Of a stretch of 64,000 nucleotides of DNA, positions 23,481-34,960 are shown piece after piece. Below the pieces are notes generated by a model that worked only from the letters and a program-made list of their open reading frames with translations, ran no database searches and had not been told where the DNA came from. This stretch comes from Stenogyne calaminthoides (Eukaryota; Streptophyta; Magnoliopsida; Lamiales; Lamiaceae). A program made the position numbers and the translations under genes. Numbering within the stretch: position 1 is the stretch's first letter; each line of letters starts with the position of its first letter. The DNA lies in the NCBI GenBank assembly GCA_037126765.1, contig JBBCBC010000026.1, positions 5,858,037 through 5,922,036 on the forward strand, in the 5' to 3' direction.

Positions 23481-23744
23481 GCCATTTTTAGACCATCATA
23501 GTGTGAACCAGAGAGCTTGGGTCCAAAATATTTTGTCGAAAATCTTATGGGACCAAATTTGTCGAAAAAATGACCATTTTGCAACTGACCCATTCTCTTG
23601 GGACTAAAAAATGCAATTTACCTTAAAATTGATTACAAAGTCTTGTAAGCACTAGGTACACCGTGCAATTCAAGTGTATTTTTTTAAACGTGCAACCCGA
23701 CTTTAAAGTGTTCTCGCTTATTTTTAATAGTGTGTTTGTTAATG

Positions 23745-24340
23745 GCCTCCCACTTCCCATTTTTATTTCAAATCCAAATCTTCATTTGTCAAAACGAATT
23801 TTGGTACACGATTTCAAATCCTATTAAATTCTACAATATAATACATCAATTTTAAATTTTCTACAAACAAACTTTTTCTACACTATAAATTATCTATCTC
23901 ACTTTTTAATTATTCTTATCTATCTAATTCAACATTTTCTCTTCTATTTCCTTACTTTACACACACACTCTCACTCCTATGTTTTCTCTTCTCTTTTCTT
24001 ACTTTACATACTCTCACTCATACGTTACACACAATTTAAATACACAATCAATAATTTATCAATTAATATTTCAAATTTGACAAAAAATTGTATAGACTTG
24101 ATTCATGCTATGAACCATACACTACACATGGGCCAGATATATACCATTTTAGCCTCTCTTTTTTCAGCGCATCTTTCCCCTCTTCTCTCTTCCTTCTCTA
24201 TGTGCCACAAAACTCTGTGAATCTTTCGCCGGAAACAACCACTTTTTTATTTTATTTGTTGTTCGTCATTTCCGGCGATCTCTTTCGTCGGACTTTTTCA
24301 TGGAAAACGTGTAACATGAGCGACGCTATTAAGCAGATTG
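23745..24340. repeat. Dispersed repeat, copy 1 (partner 48360-49050)
   Basis: Shares long words with the partner (CTACAAACAAACTTTTTCTA; TACACAATCAATAATTTATC; CATGAGCGACGC). This copy has an extra block near 24195-24290 absent from the partner and lacks the MITE present there. An open frame over 24088-24390 has no recognisable motif. Confidence 0.8.
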
Positions 24341-24639
24341 GAAGTAAAGATAGCTTGTATGTTATGTTTGAAAGAGAGCCGTGCGGTTGACAAAAACTGG
24401 GCACGTAGTGAGAATTCCTTTGCCTTTTCTCGAATCGCACCACGCCAAATAAAATAAATAATAAAATAAATTATAAATTTGTCAGACAAATAATACTTGC
24501 CGAATAAAATAAATAATAAAATATAAATTGGTCAGAGAAATAATACATAGAATAAAATAAATTAACTTGGAGACAATGTGGTGACAAAATTAATTAAGCC
24601 AGGTTATCCAATTGATGGGCCATAAATAAAATAGTTTAA

Positions 24640-24694
24640 AAAGACCACTTTGCAATCAACCCATTATCTTCGGACCACATGTGCAATTTACCCG
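24640..24694. repeat. Orphan MULE-type terminus
   Basis: ACTTTGCAATCAACCCATTA, then TCGGACCAC and TGCAATTTACCC, match the right terminus of the element ending at 23623. No partner left end was found to pair with it. Confidence 0.55.
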
Positions 24695-24822
24695 TTGATT
24701 TTTTCATTGGGCAATATTACATATAAGTCTTTGTGTTCTAATAAAATTGAATTATTCTATCTTCTCATATAATTGTTTTTTCTTGCTCCACCATGCTATC
24801 TTTCACCCTTATGCTCCTGATG

Positions 24823-25206
24823 AGTGATGAGAACCGCGATCACAAACTTGAAATAAACGATAACAATTGTCATCCCAATGCAGGTTGGCAAGAAACAATT
24901 GGTTTTGACAAAGTTGCCAAAGAGAAAAGTTCAATATTATTAAAAAAAAAAAAAACGTCTACAATGTGTAGGACTATAAAAGGACTAAACTTAATATGAA
25001 AAGGACTAAATCTCGCCAACTATCAAACAAATCCAAATCTAGAATATAAAGGATATAATCCGAAAATAAAGCAATAAATAGTAAATCTAGGATAAACTTG
25101 CCACCTTGCATATCTTGCCATATCTTGTAATATTCTTGCCAAAGATCTTGCCAATTCTTGATTATCTTCTTGCCAAATCTTGAATAAATCTTGCAACTTC
25201 ATTTTT
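24823..25206 (-). mobile_element. Gypsy-like LTR fragment, reverse orientation
   Basis: Begins TGATGAGAACCGCGATC, the complement of the 3' end of the LTRs at 55640 and 57274, and continues with the inverted LTR content (TTGGCAAGAAACAATTGGTT, CTTGCC-rich tract). Truncated at about 25206 where Copia gag sequence starts. More diverged than the two complete LTRs. Confidence 0.75.
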
Positions 25207-26113
25207 AGGACACTAGTTATTAATCCAACAGCTCTCTAGTATGCAGAGATGATCTAACCCCTTCTAGAGATATAGTGTCTTTCCCAATAAAGAAAGACTG
25301 CACAAAATTTTCTTACGACAAAAGTAGAGAAATCAACAAAATTAGATCATGATCAACTTTAACATTAGTAGTATGCAATTCTAGTAGAATTGTATTCAAT
25401 TGATCCAGATGTTCACGAAGTGGCTAACCATCATGTATACTCAAACTGAACATATATTGTTTCAACAACAATTTATTGGTCAATGACATCGTCGTATATA
25501 GACTCTCCAACTTCAACCATAGACCAACTGCATTTTACTCCTATGCAACTTCGGTAATGATGTCATATGTGAGACATAACATGATTGATGAGTGTGCTTT
25601 CTCCTCTAGAGTGACCATCTCAGCGTCTTCTAAATGCTCCGTCTTTTTCATCAACGGTGCCCTCAGTCCTTCTTGTCCCAATAAGGCACGCATCTCGATA
25701 TGCTATAAACTGAAACTGTGCTTCCCCGTGAATTTTTTGATTTTCACGTTTATCCTACCCGCCATCTTTCTCGTCAAATTACGAAAACATTTTGTTAGCC
25801 ACGTCCACTAGCAGAAGAGAGGATCTCGTATATTATTCTGAACTGACAACAATATACAGATCAAACGAGAATATAAATAATCCCTAACTGACTTGGCCAA
25901 ATTAATAAGCCCAAAACCGAAATCGACTGATGTACTTGTATCATAAACACATAGGCTTCTTAAATCACAGTAGAAAACCCTTCACGTTTTCTCACAAACC
26001 TTTCTAGAACAGATTAAGACTTCTTAAATAGGATTAGGAAGTCCTCTCACATTTAATACAATTGGATGCATGTGGGACAAAACAAAACTCCTTTATTTTA
26101 ACAAATCGCAACA
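25207..26113 (-). pseudogene. Copia gag fragment plus LTR (module A)
   Basis: The minus strand carries the Copia gag (UBN2-type) region equivalent to 52270-52704, broken by many stops. It is followed by LTR sequence ending CGCAACA at 26113 (start of the LTR on the minus strand). Integrase and the ubiquitin-like gene of the other modules are missing here. Confidence 0.7.
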
Positions 26114-27110
26114 AACTTAAATGTGGAGAGTGCGCACATATATGCACCACTTGATGATGCATGTGAGAATAATTGGTGATGTACGTGGACTCATCTCCTG
26201 TGAGTAGATAAAGTTTTTATTCTGGCCATGTTTATTATTACAACATATATAATATTAATTGTAACTAAATTTGAACTTTAATTCCCTAAAAGATATTGAT
26301 TTGCTCCGAAGCGCAATAGTAATTAAGTAGCACTCAAAGACTAAAAAAATATAATGTTATGTGAAAGAGATTGTAAGATGTATTAATATTAAACTGTATA
26401 TCCACCTATACTTATTTACCCGCTAATTTGTACCTAATTTTCTTTTAATTACTCAATGAATTGTTAATTCGCCCAAGTTTAAAAATCAATTGTTTTATTT
26501 GCAATGCAACTCGTCAGGAGCGCAATAGGACGTAGCACCATGAGATTAAAAAATTATTTAGTCAAGAAGATGGTGTTCTTTGAGATAGCTTTGTATGCAC
26601 CAATGTTGATTTTATATGAATTTTATAATCCTTTCATGCAAAACTTTTGCAGTTTTCTCACTTCAATTTAAAAATTCAAAATATATATTTCTAGATCTCC
26701 AAATTAGGCGATTTTCGGAAATGATATATATTATGATTTTATATCATAGGATAAATTTAAATATTTTTTCATTGTTGCTGCCCTGTATTCAAATTTAAAG
26801 ATAACACAGGTTTCTCTTTTATAATATTTGAAAACCTTATTTAAGGCGATTTCACTTTTAGTTTGTTTTGGCTATTATAAATTGGTATGTTAGTTATGTC
26901 ATGTTGTGTCAAGTATTCATAGTATTCCGAGCTTATGGACAAAATGAAGAAAGAGAAAAGGCTATCTGCCACTTGACCAATGTTGAGGCTTTGTGAAAGA
27001 TATTATCCACTTGACCAATGTTGAACCTGGATTTGTCTTTTGATTACCCGAGTTTATGGACAATAGTTTCCGAACTTGGAAATCTAAGACAATTATAATT
27101 TTTAAATATA
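26114..27110. repeat. Flanking sequence shared by the Copia modules
   Basis: Non-coding. The stretch around CATGTTTATTATTCCAACAT-type sequence and TTTGAGATAGCTTTGTATGC recurs near 38750-39148, 46250-46800 and 53150-53690. Because flank and insertion recur together, these copies arose by segmental duplication rather than independent insertion. Confidence 0.75.
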
Positions 27111-28930
27111 GGAAAATATGTATTAAAATTGGGGGAAAATTGTTTTTTTTTTTAGGATAAACTTAGGGGGTTGTGTTTTAAGAATAATAATTTTACGGGC
27201 TTGAAAATGTTGGACAATATGTTTTAAAATTTATAAATATAGGACAATATGTTTTAAAATCCAGTAAATGCAGGACAATCGAGCCCAAACAAGGCCAAAT
27301 ATCACATGAAATTTCAGCCCAATTTGGGCTTATTCAGGCTCCATTATCCTACTTTTACAAATTTTAAAACATATTTTCCTATATTTATGCTTTTAAAATA
27401 TAGGGTTAGTTTCACTTTTGGTCACTAAACTTTACCTCAATTTCACTTTTGGTCACCGAGTTTCACTCTTCATCAAAATTAGTCACTTAACTACATTTTT
27501 TTAATCATATTTGGTGACACCGTTATTTCACCGTCAAAGAACTAACGGGAGTGATTGAACTGACGCGAACTATGTTAGGAATCCTTCATTTTTTCCCTAA
27601 TTCATTGTGCCTCTTTTCCCCCTCCCTCCCCAAACTTCTAATTTCCCTAATTTATTTTCACTAAAGTAGTTCATCATTAAATATAGCAGTCATGACTATG
27701 TTCTGAAAAGTATCACTTGTAATATTGAAAAGTATCACTTCAGCAGAAAACAGAAAACTTCAGCATAAAACCAATAAATCTAAAACACACCATCATACAT
27801 AGCAGAAAATCAACAAAAACAGTACTAGACAAACAAAATGAACTCCCAACTAATAAACAAACATGAATGAAGTCAAGAATCCAACTGACCCATCCTAAAA
27901 AACATGACTAAACGCCCAACACATCAAGCATACATCAGCACCAACCAGCGCACAAACAAGCTAAAACACCAAAAGTTTCTAGCAAATACCATTACCAAGC
28001 CAACCCAGAAACAGATACCAAGGAATCGTGCAGCCCAAAGCACGATACTCTAAACGAAAAGACGACAAGACCGGGAGGACACGCATAAAAAACCCAAACA
28101 ATACGTTCAAGCATAACCAAATACAAATAAGGATTGTCCCTCTTGGCCATTTAAGGGTGAAACTGGTGCACGGGTTGAGAAATTCGAGCACCAAAAATTC
28201 GAGCACCAGGGATTATGAATTGGAGAGAAATCGATTGAAGTTGAAGAGAAATTAGTTTGGGGAAAAGGGAGAACATGCGGAAAGAGGCACGATGAATTGG
28301 GGATAAAAAATGAAGGAACCCTAATGTAATTCGCGCCAGTTCAGTGGCTCCCGTTAATTCTTTGACGGTGAAATAACAATGTCACCAAGTCTGATTAAAA
28401 TAATGTAGTTAAATGATTAATTTTGATGAAGGGTGAAATTCGGTGACCAAAAGTGAAATTGGGGTAAAGTTTAGTGACCAAAAGTGAAATTAACCCTAAA
28501 ATATATTGTCCTACATTTTTAAGTTAGTAATATTATTATCCTTAAAACACACCCCCCGTAAGTTATTTTCATAAAAAATAATTTCCTTAAAATTTCTAAA
28601 TGTAGGACAATGGAGCCCAAGTATGCCCAAATCTCACGTGACATTTTAGCCCGATTTGGGCTTAATCAGGCTCGATTGTCCTACATTTACAAATTTTAAA
28701 CATATTATCCTATATTTATAAATTTTAAAATATATTGTCCTATATTTACATATTTCAAAACATATTGTCCTATATTTCCAAGTTTGTAAAATTATTGTCC
28801 TTAAAACATACCCCCCCGTAAGTTATTTACTAAAAAAAGACATTTTCCGTTAAAATCTTTAAACATTGGACAATCGAGCCCGAGTATACCCAAATTTCAC
28901 GTGACATCTCAGCCCGATTTGAGCTTATTT
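27110..28930. repeat. Tandem GGACAAT/ATTGTCC repeat, interrupted by a MULE
   Basis: Imperfect units of about 300 bp containing GGACAATCGAGCCC and its complement GGGCTCGATTGTCC plus TACAAATTTTAAAA, at about 27180-27400 and 28497-28925. The MULE 27403-28496 splits the array. A short copy is at 54535-54640. Confidence 0.7.
27403..28496. mobile_element. MULE with long TIRs (1094 bp)
   Basis: TIRs of about 190 bp begin GGGTTAGTTTCACTTTTGGT and are mirrored at the right end (AAAGTGAAATTAACCC). A perfect 9-bp duplication TAAAATATA flanks it (27394-27402 and 28497-28505). The interior (about 27600-28300) has no transposase and no recognisable gene, so it is non-autonomous. Confidence 0.9.
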
Positions 28931-29289
28931 GTGTTAGGTTGTACCCATCTCATACGAGTTTTTGTCATCTTTCTTCATTTAAGAATTTTTTTATTTCTCA
29001 AGATTGTGGCTCTTTATTTTGCTAGAATATCTTCTTTTTAAGGGAATTTAAATTTATACTGTAAATTAATTTTTTGTAAATTGTGAATTCAAGATATTTG
29101 AATAATATAGATTCAGTCGCTTGAATAAAATATTTTGTATATTTTATTTGTAGTTTTTAAATTTTATTTGCAATTTTTTTTATAATTAATACAAATAACT
29201 ATTAATGAGGAAACATATAATAAGAGCAAATTTAGAATAACGACAGTATTTTCATCATTTTAGATAATTTTTTTAATGTGATAGTACAA

Positions 29290-29479
29290 TCCTCTCATTA
29301 AATATATATGTTGAGAATAATGACACGGCCCATTTCCTGTCATTAAAGACCTTAATCTAGAAAAATAATAATGACAGGCACATGACAGGAAAGTATTGTC
29401 ATTAAAGATCAAAATCCTGTCATTAAAGACTTTTAATAACAGGATTTCCCTGACACTATATATTAATTTTCGAGTAGTG
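29290..29479. repeat. CACTA-like right end with subterminal repeats
   Basis: Direct and inverted copies of CCTGTCATTAAAGAC (29334, about 29400-29440) lead to a terminus CGAGTAGTG, i.e. CACTACTCG inverted. No matching left end was found. Probably a truncated CACTA unrelated to the 9861 family. Confidence 0.45.
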
Positions 29480-30142
29480 TGTGACACTATATTTGATTGA
29501 AAACGTGAAATGAAACGTGAGACTAATTTTGATTGGAACGTGACATTAGTATTAATTAAAACATGGTGAATGAACGAATCAAAAGTTACTTTTGAAAAGT
29601 AATTTTGAATTATTCTATTAATGGTGTGCAATTATCGTTGAATTTTGGTGGCCTACAATTTGAAATTTTTTATAATGTTCTTTGTATTGAAGAGATTTTG
29701 AGATTTTAAAATGGTTACTTTTCTTGATAAAAAACATAGCCTAGTTTTTTTATTTAATTTAGTTTTATATTAATTTTGTTTTAGTTTTTTCTTTAATTTT
29801 ATTCAATTAATGTGTTGCCCATATGGCAAATACCTTTCCCCCGGGGTTGGAAAATAATTATTGGGATAGAGAACCATTACACATAGTATGCCCCCTTCCC
29901 CTCATCGGCGTATTTTTCTTTTAATTTCATTTTCTTTATGGGCGAAATATATATACAGTCAAATATATACATTATCAGCTTCCATCAGAAATAAATGCGC
30001 ACGTGACTGAAACAACTTCTGTTAATGTGTTTTCCGACCATTTGGATTGAACTGACACAATATATGGGACTATTTCGAAAAGCATATAATTAAGGGACTA
30101 TTTCAACAAATGATGAAATGTTATGAGATGAAAATTATTTAA

Positions 30143-31244
30143 GGTAAAATTGATATTTTCGTCCTATAAGTTCGATCTATTTTGATCTTGGTCCTAATAA
30201 CTTTGACTATTTGATTTTCATCCTATAACTTTATACAATTTAACTTTTTGGTCCTATGACCTGGTATGATAGGTGGTCTTTCAGGTAAATCTGAAGTGTA
30301 TTTTTTAATTTTTTTTAACTTAAATCCCTAATTTGAAACGCGGAAGCCCGCAAAACATAAAACCCGCAACGTATTAAAACCAAAACAACCATAATCTTAA
30401 ATATATGCGAGCAGATTACACAATCTCTACTCCCAAAACCCGCGACAATCTCCATGTTTATTTGTGGAAACTTTCCAAGAAATATATGGCCCTCTTATAA
30501 TAAAAATGGGCTTTGTGCCTATACTTGTAGTTTCTTCAGCAAAATTGGCAGAACAAGTTCTCAAAACACAAGATTTGGCTTGGCATTTTGTAGTAGGCCA
30601 CAGCTTCCTGCACAGCAGACACTGTCTTATAACGGCTTGGATATATTCTTTTCACCTTACAACAATTACTGGAAGGAAATGAAGAAAATCACAATTATTC
30701 ATCTCTTTAGCACAGGAAAAGTTCAATCATTTCGTCCCACTCATAAAGACGAAATCTCCCATATGATTATGTATTCTGCTCGCGTATATTTAGGAATAGG
30801 GTTGTTCTGCGAATTGGGGTGTTCTGGTTTAATACGCCAGGAGTTTTATGTTTTGCGGGCTTCAGGCTTCAGGGATTTAAGTGTGATTATGTAATTTGCT
30901 CGTGTATATATAGGATTAGGGTTGTTCTGTGAATTGGGGTGTTCTGGTTTAATATGCCGGGAGTTTTATGTTTTGCGGGCTTCAGGGATTTAAGTGTTTG
31001 CAGGCTTCCGGACTTCAAATTAGGGATTTAAGTGTTTTTTGATCAGCAGTGTATTTATTTTAATTAAAAAAAAAAAAAAAGAAAAACCATGCCAGGTTTA
31101 CCTGAAAGTCCACCTTTGATAGCAGGTCATTGGACCAAAAAGTTGAATTTTACAAAGTTATAGGACGAAAATCAAACAGCCAAAGTTACTAGGACCAAGA
31201 ACAAAATAGGTCGAACTTATAGGATGAAAAAAATTAATTTTCGC
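30143..31244. mobile_element. Pack-MULE carrying a P450 fragment (1102 bp)
   Basis: Long inverted ends: GGTAAAATTGATATTTTCGT at the left, the corresponding complement ending in TTTTCGC at the right. The arms extend about 280 bp inward, including the GCGGGCTTC/GAAGCCCGC block. A perfect 9-bp duplication ATTATTTAA flanks it (30134-30142, 31245-31253). The right arm contains an additional tandem duplication of about 120 bp (30770-31000). Confidence 0.9.
30454..30770 (+). pseudogene. Cytochrome P450 (CYP71-clan) N-terminal fragment
   Basis: Two frames read a contiguous P450 stretch. First: YGPLIIKMGFVPILVVSSAK and LAEQVLKTQDLAWH. After a shift near 30585: CSRPQLPAQQTLSYNGLDI, FSPYNNYWKEMKKI and HLFSTGKVQSFRP. 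These match the region between the membrane-proximal segment and helix C (the WxxxR-like W..M/K) of microsomal A-type P450s, roughly residues 60-160 of a 500-residue enzyme. No heme-binding cysteine region. Captured between MULE arms, so not a functional enzyme. Confidence 0.85.
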
Positions 31245-31334
31245 ATTATTTAATTCCCCACTTAACGTGGTAACTTAGCATATACTTGATTTTTGTGTAC
31301 AATAGTGGCTGTGAATTAATTTATTTTAGAGTAG

Positions 31335-31542
31335 GTCTAGTGTGAAAATTTTCATGTATGAAAATCTATAAAATTGTCCTAAATCAACCATATACACCAT
31401 AAACACTAAATAATGAACCCTAAATTATGACCTATTCGGGCCGGGTGAACCATGAACCACTCAATTTTGTCTTACCTTCACCAATTATAGAATTTGATTG
31501 TAAATTAAAGTTTTTCCATGTATGAAAATTTTCATACTAGAC
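31335..31542. mobile_element. MITE with GTCTAGTGTGAAAATTTTCAT termini
   Basis: Left GTCTAGTGTGAAAATTTTCA; the right end ATGAAAATTTTCATACTAGAC is its near-perfect complement. About 208 bp, non-coding. Target duplication not clear. The 7.75-kb tandem duplication starts inside it, so the second copy (39144 onward) retains only the right half. Confidence 0.7.
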
Positions 31543-31894
31543 TTTGTCTTTATTTTATTATTTGCTCTAAATATTATTTCAATGTTGTATCTCATGACCT
31601 GATTCTCGACTAAAGGTACGATCAACATTAACAACGTCATGACTCTTGATTGAAGTCACGGTCAACACCAATATAATACCATTTCTCAAAGTTCCGGGTG
31701 AAAATAAACAACTACTGTAAATTAGAGTCGAGAAAAAAAAATCAAGGAGAAAAACTCACAATTGAATTTTTCGTATTTAAACTTGTGAGGATATATGTAG
31801 AAACCCCCCATTGGTTATTGTTACAACAACACAGCTGAAATAACAAACAACAAGAAGATAAATACCATAATTAAATTAAACAACTTCTCCTCTC

Positions 31895-32350
31895 CTCTCC
31901 TATATAAGGAACCTCTTCCACTACCTTTCACTCACTTCACACTTACACCACCACTACTCTAATTAATCACGTTCATCTTGGTTGACGTTATTAGACTGTG
32001 TAAATTGAATGTATTTTTTTTTTTTTTTTTAAACATATGCAGATGGAAACATGCCTAAAAACTATCACTTTAGAAGGGAAGGTGGGTATCCCACGGGACC
32101 AGCAGATGTAAATCTCTACTGGGAGGATGTCAAGGAAGGACTTTGTCCCAGTCACTACATCCATCCAAAGGAAGTCCACCTTTACCTTGTCTTGTGTTTG
32201 TCTGATAAAGTGTGTTTAATAAAATTATGGTATTTATTTTCTTGTTTTTTGTTTGTAGTCGTGTTATTGTAACAATAATAATTGGGGAATCTGCATGTAT
32301 CCTCACAAGTTTTAATAAAAAATCTCAATTATGTGTTTTATTTCTTCATG
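31895..32350 (+). pseudogene. Ubiquitin-like pseudogene, module B1
   Basis: A TATA box (TATATAA 31901-31907) precedes a short leader. The leader exon and most of its intron are deleted here, leaving the polypyrimidine tract and acceptor CATATGCAG. The following frame starts METCLKTITLEGK and continues GIPRDQQ, corresponding to ubiquitin residues 12-16 and 35-41 with about 16 residues missing between. After frame changes the end reads HPKEVHLYLVLCL, aligned with the KESTLHLVLRL terminus of ubiquitin. AATAAA lies at 32218-32223. Ubiquitin is the small protein modifier made from polyubiquitin genes that commonly have a leader intron just before ATG. The stop after DQQM and the lost Gly-Gly end mean no functional ubiquitin. 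Confidence 0.72.
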
Positions 32351-32769
32351 GTTTTTTTCTCTGCTCTAATTGAGTATAATGTTTTATCTTCACACTAATT
32401 ATGCTGTGAAATGTATACAAGATAAAAATATTAAATAGAATAAAAGGTGCAAGCCTTCAAAAGTCGAGCAATACGGTTTGGATTAATTATCTATGAATAC
32501 GTTTCAGCGGAGACTCTCTCTTTTTAAAGGTCCTAACTTTTGAAGCGAATAAATTAGTCCCACAATTAATTGAATTGCTCAATTTTAGTCGTACGTCGTC
32601 GAAAACTGACAAAAACTGAATGGTTTTTTCCTCGTGCCGGTAACGTTACGTGAATTTTGGGAACTTTTTGGCCGAGCAAATATTTCTGATCTACGTGGCA
32701 AAAATTTAGTCAACATTGCTAAAAAAAATTACACATTATTTTATAAAAATAAATTTAAAATACAAAATG

Positions 32770-34960
32770 TTGAATTAAAAAACTTTTGTATGGCCCAGAT
32801 TCTATACCCCTTAACATCGTTTCCATAGCTCACATAACTCCTTTTTTCGCCCTTGGCTCCAATTTACCCTCATTACATGATAATAAACAGTAATCCTAAA
32901 AGTTCTCAAATTAGAGTAATAGCACATTTTCAGACCACACCTCATTGGGTGTTTTGAGGTTGATACATGTTGTGAAGTCCACGATTTATCAGCGTCTGCC
33001 CAAAATCTTCGGGCTAATCCAACAGTGGAGAGCATGCATCAGGCTATATCCAGAAGTGTCTGATTCATGCGTTCTGCTACACCATTCTGTTGTGGTATAT
33101 CCCGTACATTATATTGTCTTTAAGATCCTTTCATTCCTGAAGAACTCATTGAAATCAGAAGAACATAATTCCAGACCATTATCAACTCGCAGCCTTTTGA
33201 TTTTCTTCCTTGTTTGATTTTCTACCAACGCCTTCAATTGCTTGAAACTCTTGAAAGCTTCACTTTTATGCTTCATCATAATCACCCAAGTCATTTTTGA
33301 GTAGTCATCAATCATAGACACAAAGTATCTATTGCCTCCTAGAGATTCAACACGAGAAGGACCCCAACAATTAGAATGGATGTTATCAAGTGTGTCTTTT
33401 ATTCTATGAATTTCCTTGGGAAACTTGTTGCGGTAAAGCTTCCCAAAAACACAATGCTCACAGAAACCAAGACCAGTGACCTTATGGCCACCAAGAAAAT
33501 CCTTTTTCGACATAATTTGCATCCCCCTTTCACCCATGTGACCAAGTCTCATGTGCCATAACTTAGTCAAGTCGTCTTTGTGAACTTCCGATGATGCAAT
33601 AACAACAGAGTCAGATAACGGTGAACATTGCATAAAGTACAAAGTTCCTCGCTTCACACCTTTCAGAACCACATTAGATCCCTTGCAGACATACATAACT
33701 CCACCTTCACCTCTTAAATTAAAATCCTTGCGGTCTAGAATACTATGTTATATCAGATTCTTCGTTATTTGTGTAACATGTCTAACATCGTTTAATGTGC
33801 AAATTTTACCATCATGTGTCCGTAATTGAATTGAGCATATTCCAACCGCCTTGCAAATGGAACCGTTGGCCACATAAATATTGTCTCCATCCATTTGCTC
33901 GTATCTTTTAAACCACTCTTTGCACGGACATATATGATAAGATGCCCAAAATCGAGAACCTACACATCAGTATGATGTGTTTGTCCTTAGAGTTGGTATC
34001 ATCTCCTTCAGCAACAACAATAGTACTTGTTTTGTCTTCTAATTTCTTCTTTTTTCGGACAGTCATTTTTGCAATTACCTGCCTCCTTACAGTAGTTAAG
34101 TGTATCGTTTGGTTTAGGACCCTTAGGCGCAGACTTCTTGAATTTCTTCTTCCCCAATTTTTTAGGTCCCTACTCCCACTAGTTATTAATCCAAAGAAAT
34201 TGATTTTTTACGAACTTTAACCACTTGCCTTATGTCGTAGCGCCGCTAGTGCGTAGAGATGATCTAACCTCTTCCGGAGACACAATGTCTTTGCTAATAA
34301 TGAAAGACTACACAAAATTCTCATACAAAAAGGTAGAGAAACCAACAAAATTAAAGCAACGTCCTCATCATCAACTTTAACATCAATATTATGAAATTCT
34401 AGTAGAATTGCATTTAATTGATCCAGATGTTCACGAAGTGGCTAACCTTTATGCATACTCAAACTGAATAAATATTGTTTCAACAACAACTAATTATTGG
34501 TTAATGACTTCGTCATATACAAACCCTCCAACTTCAACCATAGACCAACTGCAGTTTACTCATCTGCGACTTTGGTAATGATGTCATCAGTGAAATATAA
34601 CATAATTGATGAGTGTGCCTTCTCCTCTAGAGTGGTCATCAACGATGCCCATAGTCCTTGTTGTTTCAACAAGGCACGCATCTCAATCTACCATAAGCTG
34701 AAACTGTTCTTCCCTGTGAATTTATCGATTTTCACTTTTATCCTACCCGGCACCTTTCTCGTCAAATTGCGAAAACCCCAACAAGGCTCTGATACCAGTT
34801 TGTTATAATTGATGCGAGAATGATATAAAAATGATAAATAAATCGACACAAAAATTTTACGTGGTTCACTAATAATTTGTTAGCTACGTCCACGAACAGA
34901 AGAGAGGATCTCGATATTATTCGTGAATCGACAACAATATACATATCAAATGATAATATA
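32770..34960 (-). pseudogene. Copia integrase-gag fragment with LTR start, module B1
   Basis: Minus strand, from the primer-binding side: GCTCTGATACCA (34786-34797) is the complement of an initiator-Met tRNA primer site, next to the LTR end TGTTATAATTG at 34801. Gag lies at about 34200-34780. The pre-integrase/integrase frame 33696-33109 contains LWHMRLGHMGERG, CEHCVFGKL (zinc HHCC), YFVSMIDDYS and RLRVDNGLE. The first catalytic Asp position reads Asn (HSNCWGP). Sequence breaks off just after the integrase (about 32800), so reverse transcriptase and RNase H are missing. The ubiquitin-like pseudogene faces it on the opposite strand. Confidence 0.82.

Larger units (their letters stand above)
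18167..23623. mobile_element. MULE-type element carrying LINE and two solo LTRs
   Basis: Ends GGGTAAATTGCA (left) and TGCAATTTACC (right), continuing as imperfect inverted repeats (TTGGTCCCAAGAGA against TCTTGGGACTAA). Flanks AAAAATTGA (18158-18166) and TAAAATTGA (23624-23632) form a 9-bp duplication with one mismatch, typical of Mutator-like elements. Another right end of the same family lies at 24640-24694. Cargo is a LINE 3' half on the minus strand with two LTR insertions; removing those leaves about 2 kb. Confidence 0.65.

Noticed and set aside
24088..24390. Open frame of 100 codons starting MYRLDSCYEPY
   Set aside because: Lies in a dispersed non-coding repeat; the partner at 48700-49050 does not keep the frame, and no motif is recognisable.
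24640..24694. Right end of the 18167 MULE-type element
   Set aside because: The end at 23623 gives a 9-bp target duplication with the left flank; this one does not.
31335..31542. MicroRNA precursor because of the complementary ends
   Set aside because: Complementarity is confined to terminal repeats of a 208-bp unit, as in MITEs.
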